Positions 1 to 8,366 of a stretch of DNA of 64,000 nt are shown in pieces. Made by a program: the position numbers and the translations under genes. How positions within the stretch are numbered: position 1 is the first letter of the stretch; each line of letters begins with the position of its first letter. The stretch covers positions 45,446 to 109,445 of the forward strand of contig CAMJFC010000002.1 of NCBI GenBank assembly GCA_946404865.1, read 5' to 3'. The DNA comes from an uncultured Prevotellaceae bacterium. GTDB lineage: Bacteria; Bacteroidota; Bacteroidia; Bacteroidales; Bacteroidaceae. Below the pieces are notes generated by a model. The model had not been told where the DNA came from, searched no databases, and saw only the letters and a list, made by a program, of their open reading frames with translations.

Positions 1-439
1 ATCCCTGATAGTGTGCTGGAAATTGAGAGTAATGCTTTTTCTTCAGAATGGTATCTAAAGTTTGAAATGATGGGCTGTCTGGAAGTTCCTTCTAGCGTTA
101 AAAAACTTGGTTTAAGTGCATTTGAAGGAATAAAAAAGGTTCGCTATGCAGGTGAAGCCAAGGAAGGAGGCAATCGGATGTGGGGTGCCGAAATCTTGGA
201 GGACGGAAAGCCTACTTATGAGGGGACTATACCATGGGGAAGACCCGACATTAGTGATGGATATTCTGCTTATTATCGTGGACAAATTAAAAAATGGTGT
301 TCCACATGGATATGGCGGAGTGTATGAAATAGATAAGAGTGGGTGGCATAATGATAGGCTGTTGTATAGTGGAAAATGGGAGAACGGAGTATTCTTAGAT
401 AGAAAAAGCTCTATTGATGAGCTGACTGAGGAGGAATGA
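1..439 (+). pseudogene. LRR/MORN-type surface protein, 3' part, frameshifted
   Basis: The 5' end lies outside the window. Frame 1 (1-327) opens with a BspA-like leucine-rich repeat pattern (IPDSV...IESNAF, VPSSVKKLGLSAFEG) and then stops early. The following frame (about 290-439) continues sensibly with NGVPHGYGGVYE...WENGVF, a MORN-like stretch. The join falls in a run of six A at 289-294. Removing one A restores a single protein reading YYRGQIKNGVPHGYGGVYE. So one gene with an indel in a homopolymer is seen, either a real inactivation or a sequencing error. LRR_5 proteins of this kind are usually exported surface adhesins. The role here is inferred only from the repeats, and the signal peptide cannot be seen. 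Confidence 0.55.
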
Positions 440-467
440 CGACATATTAATTAGAAGATTCAACACA

Positions 468-1226
468 ATGGAACAATTCAATGCAAAACAAGTGAAAGAC
501 CAGGTCGTGGAGTGGATTCGCGACTGGTTTGAAGAGAATGGTCAAGACTGTAATGCCGTGTTGGGCGTTTCAGGTGGTAAGGACAGCAGTATCGTGGCCG
601 CACTATGTGTAGAGGCTTTGGGTAAAGACCGGGTCATCGGCGTGACGATGCCCAACGGCGTGCAGAAGGACATCTCCGACAGCATGCGACTCATCAATCA
701 CCTCGGCATCCGCTACTGCAACGTGAACATCGGTGACACTTGCAACACGCTGATGGCAACGGTGAAAGAGCAACTGGGGACTCTGGGCAAGGAGGTGAGC
801 GAGCAAACCACCATCAACCTGCCGCCTCGTGTACGAATGACGACGCTCTATGCCATTTCGCAGTCGATGAACGGCCGCGTGGCCAATACCTGCAACCTCT
901 CAGAGGACTGGGTTGGCTACAGCACTCGTTATGGTGATGCTGCTGGGGATTTCTCGCCCCTTGGCGGACTGACTGTTGGAGAGGTCATTGCCATTGGCAA
1001 AGAACTGGATTTGCCCATTGACTTGGTGGAGAAGACACCTGCCGATGGCCTCTGTGGCAAGAGCGACGAAGACAACCTTGGCTTCACCTATGCCGCCCTC
1101 GACCATTACATCCGTACAGGCGAATGCCCCGACCCGTGCGTGAAGGCCATCGTCGACGACAAGCATGCGAAGAATCTCTTTAAACTGAAGCCGATTCCGC
1201 ATTTTGAGTATATAACGAACAAATAA
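468..1226 (+). CDS. nadE: NH3-dependent NAD(+) synthase, copy 1
   Basis: The 252-residue protein belongs to the adenine nucleotide alpha-hydrolase / NAD synthase family. It carries the P-loop SGGKDSS at residues 35-41 and the family motifs RVRMTTLYAISQ and TCNLSEDWVGYSTRYGD. NadE amidates nicotinic acid adenine dinucleotide to NAD using ATP and ammonia, in the cytoplasm. There is no N-terminal glutaminase domain, so this is the short, ammonia-using form. The start MEQFNAKQ is chosen because the second copy (3439-4197) begins at the equivalent position. The two proteins differ at roughly 22 positions. A 14-nt palindrome (AATAGTTAACTATT, 1234-1247) follows the stop. Whether both copies are active is unknown. 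Both keep the P-loop. Confidence 0.9.
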   Translation: MEQFNAKQVKDQVVEWIRDWFEENGQDCNAVLGVSGGKDSSIVAALCVEALGKDRVIGVTMPNGVQKDISDSMRLINHLGIRYCNVNIGDTCNTLMATVKEQLGTLGKEVSEQTTINLPPRVRMTTLYAISQSMNGRVANTCNLSEDWVGYSTRYGDAAGDFSPLGGLTVGEVIAIGKELDLPIDLVEKTPADGLCGKSDEDNLGFTYAALDHYIRTGECPDPCVKAIVDDKHAKNLFKLKPIPHFEYITNK

Positions 1227-1250
1227 ACAATTCAATAGTTAACTATTAGA

Positions 1251-1284
1251 AGTTGAGCCCGACACGGATTAAGGGCGTTTAATT
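1251..1284 (+). promoter_or_regulatory. shared leader motif, copy A
   Basis: TTAGAAGTTGAGCCCGACAC, then GGATTAAGGGCG, lies just before the TerB gene. The GACACG core starts 24 nt upstream of the ATG. It matches the leader at 5051-5090 over more than 30 nt with few changes, and more weakly those at 3405 and 8367. Confidence 0.6.
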
Positions 1285-2070
1285 ATGGCACTAGATTTTT
1301 TGAAAAATCTGTTTCTTTCGGAAAAGAAAAAAGCGATAATCACACACATCATGTCGCTCATGGCAGTAATATCAGCAGACGGAAAGGTCGCTGACGAAGA
1401 AGCAGGGTTGTTGAGAGCGATTGCAGCAAGAGAAGGCCTTACGGATGAAGAGTTTTCAGACATCCTCAATGGAAAAAGAATGGGTGTCAAACCTACCGTT
1501 CCGAAAGATGAAGAGAAAAGAATACAATATCTGAAAGATGCGACAGCAATGATGATGATAGATGGAAATCTCAACCCTGAAGAATTGAAATTATGTATTG
1601 GGGTTGGCAAAAGACTTGGGCTTCCTGCGGAAAAAGTTTCGGAAATCATAACTGGTATCGTTGCAAAATTTGGCGTTAATGAACCGAAACAGGATTTGCC
1701 CAACGAACAACAAAAGGATAAGTCGTCAGCAGATAATGGAAGATTCTATTTCTATAATAACCGTTGTTCCTTCAGACTCACTGAAAAAGCCGACTGGAGT
1801 ACGATTAAGGATGACGGATTAACAGCAGGACTGCGAACACAGACATTAGGAATGGTCTCTATAAAGATCCTTACCAAAGAACCAAATCATATATATATGT
1901 CTCACGATCCAGTTTATACAACCATGGGATTTCCTGTTTGGGCAACACGTCATAAGATGATAAAAATGGATTTTTACATTATTAAATGTGCCGATTTTTA
2001 TGTTGAGGTCACCTGTGACATGGAAAAAGATCTTAAGGAATTTATTAACTCTTTCAAATATGAGAAATAA
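1285..2070 (+). CDS. TerB-like domain protein
   Basis: The 261-residue protein has a helical N-terminal half (about 1-145) resembling a TerB/DjlA-type domain. Two acidic metal-binding-like segments, ADGKVADEE near residue 35 and DGNLNPEEL near residue 93, are spaced as in that family. TerB domains are linked to tellurite resistance and stress or defence gene sets, but their biochemical role is not settled. The C-terminal half (about 155-261) is a separate, unrecognised domain rich in aromatic and beta-type residues. There is no signal peptide or membrane segment, so it is probably cytoplasmic. The gene lies between two nadE copies, 30 bp before a second gene whose N-terminus may also be TerB-like. 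Function is unassigned. Confidence 0.6.
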   Translation: MALDFLKNLFLSEKKKAIITHIMSLMAVISADGKVADEEAGLLRAIAAREGLTDEEFSDILNGKRMGVKPTVPKDEEKRIQYLKDATAMMMIDGNLNPEELKLCIGVGKRLGLPAEKVSEIITGIVAKFGVNEPKQDLPNEQQKDKSSADNGRFYFYNNRCSFRLTEKADWSTIKDDGLTAGLRTQTLGMVSIKILTKEPNHIYMSHDPVYTTMGFPVWATRHKMIKMDFYIIKCADFYVEVTCDMEKDLKEFINSFKYEK

Positions 2071-2099
2071 GTTTGCATTATAAACACATTATTTGAATC

Positions 2100-3389
2100 A
2101 TGGGAAGCTTCTTTAAAAGACTATTCGGCAAATCCGAACCAAAAGAGAATAATGAGGCCAACAAGGCCTCAGAGAACGAACCCCACAAGCGTCCACGTCC
2201 GAAATTCACTAAAGAGGAGACATTTGCTTTGGGCAGTGCAGCACTTTCGTATATTATAGTGAACGGAAAACCTGATACAAAGGCCGAAGCTGCCCTGATA
2301 TCCGAACTTGAAGGATTTACTGTCGCAGATGTTAGGCAATTATATCAGAACCTTCAAAAAGATCAATTGCGCTTAGCCTTAGAACTAAAAAGAAGCCTTG
2401 CTTTTGACCCGTTTAAAAAACTCTATGTGGCGGGCTTTATCGCAAAAATAATCCGTGCTAGAAATGATGGAGGCGGCAGTCGTGATCTGGTTGAGGCTTG
2501 GAAAAAGATGGTGGCTAATATTATCGGACTGGGTAGGATTGATAAGATTGACACAGCCATAGACGAATACAATAAGTTTGAACACGGGAAATTAAATCCC
2601 AATGATGCATTTGCCATATTCACATGGTTGAGCCAGGTTCAATATGCCGAACATAGTGAACATACGGAAAGAGCTTCAAAAGATGAAATAGAATCGTATA
2701 ATAACAAAACGGAGTTTAATGTAAATGGCGATGTGTCTTTCACAATGATTCGTGTTAATGGGGGAACCTTCACTATGGGAGGGTTTGTTGATGACGAAGA
2801 CGCTTATCCCCACGAGAGACCACGACACGATGTGAGTGTTTCCACTTTCTTGATAGGTGAAACCCAAGTGACACAGGAGCTTTGGGAAGCTGTGATGGGA
2901 AATAACCCTAGCAACTTTAAAGGTAAACACAAGCCTGTCGAGATGGTTAGTTGGTACGATTGCCAGTCTTTTTTAAAAAAATTGAATGAAAAGACAGGAA
3001 TGAATTTCAGGTTACCGACCGAAGCCGAGTGGGAATATGCTGCAAGAGGCGGACGATTGAGTAAGAACTATACTTTTAGCGGAAGCAATAACAGAAATGA
3101 GGTGGCTTGGTGTATTGGGCGTGGAGGTACTCAAGATGTTAAAACAAAACAACCGAATGAATTGGGTATTTTCGACATGAGCGGCAATGTGCTGGAATGG
3201 GTGAACGATTGGTTCGGTGAGTATCCGAGCGACAAGCAGACAGAACCATCAGGACCTTCCTCTGGTCAATACAAAGTGTTGCGTGGGGGAAGTTGGTACA
3301 ATCCTGGTTCGTTTTGCCGCGTATCGTTCAGGAACTATATGGAACCTGACAGTAAAAAATTTATGTATGGATTCAGACTTGCATTATAA
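2100..3389 (+). CDS. formylglycine-generating-enzyme-like (SUMF1) protein with N-terminal helical domain
   Basis: The 429-residue protein has an N-terminal part (about 35-180) that is alpha-helical with ALSYIIVNGKPDTKAEAALI, possibly a diverged TerB domain. Its C-terminal part (about 215-429) is a clear FGE-sulfatase/SUMF1 fold: GGTFTMGG, HERPRHDVSVSTFLIGETQVTQ, NNPSNFKG, the hallmark LPTEAEWEYAARGG, DMSGNVLEWVNDW, and the closing VLRGGSWYNPG...GFRLAL. True FGEs oxidise a sulfatase cysteine using two active-site cysteines. Those are not evident here, so a non-catalytic or ligand-binding use of the fold is likely. No signal peptide is seen. It sits 30 bp after the TerB gene and 49 bp before nadE copy 2. 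Confidence 0.75.
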   Translation: MGSFFKRLFGKSEPKENNEANKASENEPHKRPRPKFTKEETFALGSAALSYIIVNGKPDTKAEAALISELEGFTVADVRQLYQNLQKDQLRLALELKRSLAFDPFKKLYVAGFIAKIIRARNDGGGSRDLVEAWKKMVANIIGLGRIDKIDTAIDEYNKFEHGKLNPNDAFAIFTWLSQVQYAEHSEHTERASKDEIESYNNKTEFNVNGDVSFTMIRVNGGTFTMGGFVDDEDAYPHERPRHDVSVSTFLIGETQVTQELWEAVMGNNPSNFKGKHKPVEMVSWYDCQSFLKKLNEKTGMNFRLPTEAEWEYAARGGRLSKNYTFSGSNNRNEVAWCIGRGGTQDVKTKQPNELGIFDMSGNVLEWVNDWFGEYPSDKQTEPSGPSSGQYKVLRGGSWYNPGSFCRVSFRNYMEPDSKKFMYGFRLAL

Positions 3390-3404
3390 AAAGAATTATT
3401 TAAA

Positions 3405-3438
3405 AGTCGTACCTGACATGAATTAAATGATATTAATT
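3405..3438 (+). promoter_or_regulatory. shared leader motif, copy B (diverged)
   Basis: AAAAGTCGTACCTGACATGA precedes nadE copy 2. GACATG starts 24 nt before the ATG at 3439, the same spacing as copies A, C and D. It is the most diverged copy. Confidence 0.4.
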
Positions 3439-4197
3439 ATGGATCAATTCAATGCAAAACAAGTGAAAGACCAGGTTGTCCAGTGGATTATGGACTGGTT
3501 TGAAGAGAACGGAAAAGGTTGCAACGCCGTGTTGGGCGTTTCTGGTGGCAAGGACAGTAGCATCGTGGCTGCGCTGTGTGTGGAGGCTTTGGGTAAAGAC
3601 CGGGTCATCGGCGTGACGATGCCAAACGGGGTACAGAAGGACATCTCCGACAGCATGCGCCTCATCAACCACCTCGGCATCCGCTACTGCAACGTGAACA
3701 TCGGTGACACGTGCAACACGCTGATGGCTGCAGTGAAGGAGCAGTTGGGCACACTGGGCAAAGATGTGAGCGAGCAGACCACCATCAACCTGCCGCCGCG
3801 TGTCCGCATGACCACGCTCTATGCCGTCTCGCAGTCGATGAACGGGCGTGTGGCCAACACGTGCAACCTGTCGGAGGATTGGGTGGGCTACAGCACACGT
3901 TATGGCGATGCTGCCGGCGACTTCGCACCTCTTGGCGGTCTCACTGTGGGTGAAGTGGTGGCCATCGGGCTTGAGCTTGGCCTACCACGAGATTTAGTTG
4001 TTAAGACTCCCGCCGACGGTCTCTGCGGCAAGAGCGATGAAGATAACCTCGGCTTTACCTACGCCGCCCTTGACCACTACATCCGCACTGGCGAGTGTCC
4101 CGACCCTAAGGTGAAAGCCGTCATCGACGACAAGCATGCGAAGAACCTCTTCAAGTTGAAGCCAATACCGTATTTTGAGTTGAAAGCGAACAATTAA
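3439..4197 (+). CDS. nadE: NH3-dependent NAD(+) synthase, copy 2
   Basis: This 252-residue near-duplicate of the gene at 468-1226 has the same SGGKDSS P-loop at residues 35-41. The differences are concentrated at the N-terminus, around residues 170-182 and at the extreme C-terminus. The ATG at 3439 (MDQFNAKQ) is preferred over the in-frame ATG at 3427 because it aligns with copy 1 and because the shared leader motif then sits at its usual distance. The central third is almost identical at nucleotide level between the copies, which fits recent duplication or gene conversion. A terminator-like hairpin follows at 4210-4241. Two copies of an essential short nadE 2.2 kb apart is unusual. Confidence 0.9.
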   Translation: MDQFNAKQVKDQVVQWIMDWFEENGKGCNAVLGVSGGKDSSIVAALCVEALGKDRVIGVTMPNGVQKDISDSMRLINHLGIRYCNVNIGDTCNTLMAAVKEQLGTLGKDVSEQTTINLPPRVRMTTLYAVSQSMNGRVANTCNLSEDWVGYSTRYGDAAGDFAPLGGLTVGEVVAIGLELGLPRDLVVKTPADGLCGKSDEDNLGFTYAALDHYIRTGECPDPKVKAVIDDKHAKNLFKLKPIPYFELKANN

Positions 4198-4209
4198 ATA
4201 GTCAGCATG

Positions 4210-4241
4210 GTGTTCGTGTGCCCTTGTGACCACGCGAACAC
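4210..4241 (+). terminator. hairpin after nadE copy 2
   Basis: GTGTTCGTGTG (4210-4220) pairs with CACGCGAACAC (4231-4241) over 11 bp with one G-T wobble and a 10-nt loop, followed by TTCTTTAG. It lies 13 nt past the nadE stop and argues that the next gene starts downstream, at 4255. Confidence 0.55.
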
Positions 4242-4254
4242 TTCTTTAGTTAAT

Positions 4255-4917
4255 ATGCCGCACATCATCACATATTCAGAAGAGATAGAGGAGCATGGAT
4301 ACTGCCAGCAACGGCCTGAGTTGAGGACAGGAGACAAATACCTGCACGAAGTGGAAGGAAAGAAACGATTGCGTATCGTGCTTTCAGTCCACTTAGACAA
4401 GTATGTCTGGGAGAATGTCGCACAATGGTCGATAACGATTATGGAGTTCTTCGAGGAGGAGTATATAATAAAAGAACTCCCAATCAATCTGGGAACCCCC
4501 AATTATGCAGAGGTTCCAATCTTCATAGCCAATTATTTGACAGGGGTGCTCACATGCGACAAGGATAAGGTACGAGGCAGTTTGTTTATCCCGGATAACT
4601 TTGGAATATGGGCGATACGGGGTGTCGCTCCATTCGGATTTTATGACTGCCAGTATCTGGACGTGGTAAAATTCGATGCGAAAATATTAATCGCTTATGA
4701 ATATGCTTTCGCCAGAAGTGGCGTAAAAGAAATCATTTTCTTTGAGGAATTGCAGCAGATTCCGATGATGCTCCATCTAACCGCTTTTGATGCTTGTGAA
4801 AGGTTTCCGAAGTTTGACCGGATATTTGACAGGCCATTCTCAGGAAAATACCTGATGAGAGGAGGCCAAATCTTCAAGAAGTGGGAAGATGATCTTCGAA
4901 AGGATCATTTCTTGTGA
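4255..4917 (+). CDS. hypothetical protein
   Basis: This protein of about 220 residues is not recognised. It is acidic, with no signal peptide, membrane span or obvious catalytic motif. Visible features are MPHIITYSEEIEEHG at the start and aromatic-rich segments such as FIPDNFGIWAIRGVAPFGFY in the middle. The open frame extends upstream to an ATG at 4207, but that would translate the hairpin at 4210-4241, so 4255 is preferred. It lies in the accessory block between nadE copy 2 and a short stretch of apparently decayed coding sequence. Its codon use is AT-leaning like its neighbours. Confidence 0.5.
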   Translation: MPHIITYSEEIEEHGYCQQRPELRTGDKYLHEVEGKKRLRIVLSVHLDKYVWENVAQWSITIMEFFEEEYIIKELPINLGTPNYAEVPIFIANYLTGVLTCDKDKVRGSLFIPDNFGIWAIRGVAPFGFYDCQYLDVVKFDAKILIAYEYAFARSGVKEIIFFEELQQIPMMLHLTAFDACERFPKFDRIFDRPFSGKYLMRGGQIFKKWEDDLRKDHFL

Positions 4918-5045
4918 TAATGAATGAAGCCTACGAGTGGACGACCATTGGCGGCGAGCGCGTACACTGTGTACGAAGTGTGGACTCTGGGATCCAGACG
5001 CTCAGTCGATAGAAGAGAAATGGGCTGATGCCTGGAGTTAGTTTT
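4918..5045 (+). pseudogene. possible decayed coding fragment
   Basis: The gap holds protein-like text split over two frames: EAYEWTTIGGERVHCVRSVD from about 4924, then DPDAQSIEEKWADAWS followed by a stop near 5040. The shift would fall near 4985-4990. A perfect GTACAC-T-GTGTAC inverted repeat lies inside it. This could be the eroded end of a lost gene, or chance. No family is recognised. Confidence 0.25.
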
Positions 5046-5050
5046 TTAAT

Positions 5051-5090
5051 TTAGAAGTTGTGCCCGACACGAATTAAGGGTGTTGTCATC
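5051..5090 (+). promoter_or_regulatory. shared leader motif, copy C
   Basis: TTAGAAGTTGTGCCCGACAC, then GAATTAAGGGTG, precedes the gene at 5091. GACACG starts 25 nt before the ATG. This is the closest match to copy A (1251-1284). Confidence 0.6.
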
Positions 5091-6104
5091 ATGAAAACAG
5101 ACAAAATTCCTTTTAGTCTTTCAGTTGACGAATTGTATGAGATTCTCAACAAGAAATATGGTGATGTAAAAAAGAAAGGCGATAACATTTTAATGCTGAA
5201 ATACTCTAACACAAAAATCACCATCAATAAATGGACGGATGGATATGTCGTTAAGGCAGGGTTGCCCATCTGGTTAATTATTGTGATAGGAGTAGTTTGC
5301 GGTGCCACGGTCGTTGCTACACATGGCTTAGGACTTGCTCCTCAGTTTTTGCTTACAATGTTTGCAGTCGCAATCGTAATTTTTCTTGCGGACTATTTTT
5401 ACAATGCGAATAAGGAAAACTTGTTACATGAGTTTTGCGACAGTCTAAACATAGATGCGGTCAACGAGAAGAGTGAAGACAATTTGCAAGACCACGTGCC
5501 TGATTTCGCAGAAGAAGCGGCCAAACCCATCACGAATCAGCGTGTAGGTTTGACCGGGTTGCTGCCATCATTTTCTGATATGAATAAGGATGCCACAGCT
5601 GAAGAAATCGTGCGGGTGGCGGCATTGACCAATACGATACTTAACCTGACATTCAAGAATCCTTTCCCCATCGACCAAGACCCTGTCTTCGGTGTCGTTC
5701 TGAAAGCTAACAACGAATGGGCTAAGGAGCAACTGACAACTGGCAAGTACAAAATAGAGCCTCATGAAGATTTGAAGGAGACTTTTGAGGAAAAATATTC
5801 CGCGACAATAGCAAAGCAGATGATGGAAATCGATTACTGGAACCAGCGCATGATAGAACATGCCGTAATAACAAAAACTTTGGGTCCTAAACCTGCATAC
5901 CAGTGTCTGCAAGCTGCATTGAACCTGTCTTCATTTGCAGGTGATGCCAGCGCCGTTCTCATTGTCAATTTTGCTCAATTGCTTCTGAAATGCTCCATGC
6001 TGAAATTGCAAAACCCCGTAGCCATAGGTGATATCAAACAGGTGTTAAAGCAGGCTTCCTCTTTCCTTCATTTCGATGAGGGCGTGGAGTATTCCCAACA
6101 ATGA
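5091..6104 (+). CDS. hypothetical two-span membrane protein
   Basis: The 337-residue protein is not recognised. Residues 1-50 form a soluble alpha/beta segment. Two adjacent membrane helices follow at about 59-80 (LPIWLIIVIGVVCGATVVAT) and 86-107. After them comes a soluble helical region of about 230 residues with KNPFPIDQDPVFG near residue 195, so both termini are probably cytoplasmic. An in-frame TTG at 5058 would extend it by 11 residues but would translate the shared leader motif, which is non-coding elsewhere. The ATG at 5091 is therefore preferred. The stop is 61 nt before the next start. Confidence 0.6.
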   Translation: MKTDKIPFSLSVDELYEILNKKYGDVKKKGDNILMLKYSNTKITINKWTDGYVVKAGLPIWLIIVIGVVCGATVVATHGLGLAPQFLLTMFAVAIVIFLADYFYNANKENLLHEFCDSLNIDAVNEKSEDNLQDHVPDFAEEAAKPITNQRVGLTGLLPSFSDMNKDATAEEIVRVAALTNTILNLTFKNPFPIDQDPVFGVVLKANNEWAKEQLTTGKYKIEPHEDLKETFEEKYSATIAKQMMEIDYWNQRMIEHAVITKTLGPKPAYQCLQAALNLSSFAGDASAVLIVNFAQLLLKCSMLKLQNPVAIGDIKQVLKQASSFLHFDEGVEYSQQ

Positions 6105-6165
6105 AGATGGCGTGACTCTTCCAAAATGCTTTCCTAAACAAGTTTTCTCTAATCCATTATCCATA

Positions 6166-6996
6166 ATGACTAAGAACGTTTTTTATTTTTTTGCCGTTTT
6201 GGCAAGCATAGTTTGTTGCGTGGCTTGTAATTCTTCGAAGAAAATACGAGATACCATCAATTCCTTAAACGAACGATGTCCAATAGACTACAAGGGCTTT
6301 GGTGAAATCACACATGTTGAATGTGACATGGAGGGGAAGACTGTCAAATTGGATTTCAAATTGAACAACGAATATATGAGTGTCGAAAGGCTTGAAGAAC
6401 TCAAAGAGAATGCCGTAGTGATAGCCGGAGTGGATGTTGTCAATCAGTCGCAAGACAATATTAAATGGGGAGAAGAGGGGTATAGCGTGGATTTGTCAAT
6501 CTATAATGGTGCAGAAGACATGGGTTCGTCAAAGAGATGGAGTCATACGTATGACTCCGATTTCTTGAATTCAATAACAGAGGATTTTGATTATCAGATG
6601 GGCTTCCGGGGATATACGATGGCGCAAATGATTGCTTTTGATTACGCCAACAACGTGTTGTCTAAGGAACTTCCTTTAGAGACACGGGGGCCATGGAGGG
6701 TAGAACGGATCAGCACTGAGTATGACTATATAGACATATACTATAGATGTACTGAAGAAGGAGCAAGCATTAATATATTCATGGTAGAAGGAGAGGATGA
6801 CCAGAAACTGTTGGGAGGTGGGGAGAACCAAGAACTCACACGGATGGAGATGCAACGTGCGTTCCGCAATGGAAAGACGGTCTTTGTGGGAGGTGAGCCC
6901 TTGTTTGGCCTTGACTTCCTTTACCATTGTGATATTCCAGCCAGATATCATTTTGAACCTTTTTGTACCATCACATTCAGAGACAAATTACAATAA
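6166..6996 (+). CDS. lipoprotein, paralogue of 50571-51398
   Basis: This 276-residue secreted lipoprotein has the signal MTKNVFYFFAVLASIVCCVA with a lipobox ending at the cysteine of VACNS. It is alignable with the minus-strand lipoprotein at 50571-51398. Both have an N-terminal block (N..CPI..G.G.I/F), then a run like LDFKLNNEYMSVE followed by ...LKENA. The family is unknown to me. The 6166 start gives a proper signal peptide, whereas the open frame upstream to 6076 overlaps the previous gene. It is probably anchored in the periplasmic side of a membrane. No catalytic motif is visible. Confidence 0.6.
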   Translation: MTKNVFYFFAVLASIVCCVACNSSKKIRDTINSLNERCPIDYKGFGEITHVECDMEGKTVKLDFKLNNEYMSVERLEELKENAVVIAGVDVVNQSQDNIKWGEEGYSVDLSIYNGAEDMGSSKRWSHTYDSDFLNSITEDFDYQMGFRGYTMAQMIAFDYANNVLSKELPLETRGPWRVERISTEYDYIDIYYRCTEEGASINIFMVEGEDDQKLLGGGENQELTRMEMQRAFRNGKTVFVGGEPLFGLDFLYHCDIPARYHFEPFCTITFRDKLQ

Positions 6997-7052
6997 GCTA
7001 ACAGCATTTCAAACGAGTGAAATAGACATTAACTAACCTATTTTTTTTCATT

Positions 7053-7709
7053 ATGTCAATATTATTGAGTTCACACGGCGTGATGCACTTGATTGCGGTT
7101 GGTGCTATTTTGGGCGTGTATTTGCTCTATTTGCTGATTCGTGCCATCGTCAATTACTACCAGAGCAGGAAAGAAGAACGCAACAGGCAAATGCGGCAGT
7201 ACATGGCAAATAAAGATTCTGAGCCAATAACGGTGACGGCTACCTCGCAGCAGTTCTCTTATTCCTCGCAGCCGTCTAATTATGTTCCTCCGCAGCTGAG
7301 GCATCTATTTCCCTACGGTGTACCTTCGTTTTACCGGCCCAAGGCAAAAGATGTGCCTGCAGGTCTTTGGGTCGTGATTGTTTGTGCTTTTCTGGGAGCG
7401 TTGTTGAGCATCTTCATAGCGGTAGGTATTGTCATAGAGGATTCCAGAGCCCCTGCCGTCTTTGGTGCAATGCTGTTGGTGGGTCTCGGCATCCTCATTG
7501 GTGTCTCAGGCGTAGGGATGCGAAGGCTGAAAAGAAGTGCAGGAAAATTGGCACAAGGATTGCTCGTTTTGTTGCTCGTAGCCGGTGTCATCACCATGAT
7601 GGTTTTGCTTATTAATGAAGGTCCTCAGGGTTTCTATATGCTCATACCTATTGCCATTGTGGGACTGTTGCTTTGGTTACTGACGGCAAATATGAAATAC
7701 CTTTACTGA
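7053..7709 (+). CDS. hypothetical polytopic membrane protein
   Basis: The 218-residue protein has about five membrane helices: residues 10-33, 106-130, 133-155, 166-188 and 192-212. A basic and polar linker (YYQSRKEERNRQMRQYM, then a Ser/Gln-rich stretch) lies between the first and second. No family is recognised. The gene ends 38 bp before a strong terminator at 7747-7785, which likely closes the transcription unit that began upstream. Confidence 0.55.
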   Translation: MSILLSSHGVMHLIAVGAILGVYLLYLLIRAIVNYYQSRKEERNRQMRQYMANKDSEPITVTATSQQFSYSSQPSNYVPPQLRHLFPYGVPSFYRPKAKDVPAGLWVVIVCAFLGALLSIFIAVGIVIEDSRAPAVFGAMLLVGLGILIGVSGVGMRRLKRSAGKLAQGLLVLLLVAGVITMMVLLINEGPQGFYMLIPIAIVGLLLWLLTANMKYLY

Positions 7710-7746
7710 TTGAACCGCTTTCCGTTCTTTCGCTTGAACTGTGTAT

Positions 7747-7785
7747 AATGCCGACGCACAATGGGGCGCGTCGGCATTTTTTTTG
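7747..7785 (+). terminator. rho-independent terminator
   Basis: AATGCCGACGC (7747-7757) and GCGTCGGCATT (7768-7778) form a perfect 11-bp stem with a 10-nt loop, followed directly by a run of T. Confidence 0.85.
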
Positions 7786-7801
7786 CGATTCATGATTATT
7801 T

Positions 7802-7834
7802 TTTGCGTTATATCCATCTTTTTCTTTACCTTTG
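7802..7834 (+). promoter_or_regulatory. Bacteroidota promoter for 7880 gene
   Basis: TTTG at 7802-7805 and TACCTTTG at 7827-7834 are separated by 21 nt, matching the -33/-7 consensus. It lies 46 nt before the ATG. Confidence 0.65.
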
Positions 7835-7879
7835 CACTTGTCAATGTCAGTTTAATTATTCCAATAATATTTACAGAAG

Positions 7880-8218
7880 ATGAAAAAGCTAATTATCACA
7901 TTGATTTGGGTGGCGATATTGGCTGGTATGGTCATCACCAACCCAAAGAAGGCAGCGCACAACGAGGCGATTGCCGTAGAGTATAAAGAGGCTTTGCAGA
8001 AAAAGGTGGGTGTGTTCTCTCTGCTGGCGGGTCAGAAAACACTGGAAAAGGTGGTCGATAGTGCCGTTGAGGTGTCTGACTATGTGCTTCTCAGCGTGGG
8101 TAAATACTCCTCTCGCGACGATGTGAGCAGCGTCGTGTCTGTCGGTGTTTTCAATCATGTGTTCGTGTTCACCAAAGACGATATCTTAGATGAACTGGGC
8201 CGTGCTCTCGGATTTTAA
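7880..8218 (+). CDS. small exported or membrane-anchored protein, DUF4359-like
   Basis: The 112-residue protein starts with one N-terminal hydrophobic helix (KKLIITLIWVAILAGMVIT) followed by NPKKAAHNEAI. That layout resembles the DUF4359 group of small anchored proteins, a call made from memory of the pattern only. The rest is a small soluble domain ending DDILDELGRALGF. It has its own promoter and follows the strong terminator, so it is probably monocistronic. Function is unknown. Confidence 0.5.
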   Translation: MKKLIITLIWVAILAGMVITNPKKAAHNEAIAVEYKEALQKKVGVFSLLAGQKTLEKVVDSAVEVSDYVLLSVGKYSSRDDVSSVVSVGVFNHVFVFTKDDILDELGRALGF

Positions 8219-8366
8219 TTGATGGCGTGTATGGAAAACACCTGAAAAAGCATTCAGTTAAAAGGAATATGAAAAATCACGTAATACGACTATCTGCGTG
8301 ATGTTGAAAAAGAAAAAATTACCTTGGGACATTGTCTAAACTTTTAATAATTCAAAATGTCTATAA

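Noticed and set aside
6076..6165. A longer start for the lipoprotein gene at 6166.
   Set aside because: It overlaps the previous gene and destroys the signal peptide and lipobox arrangement.
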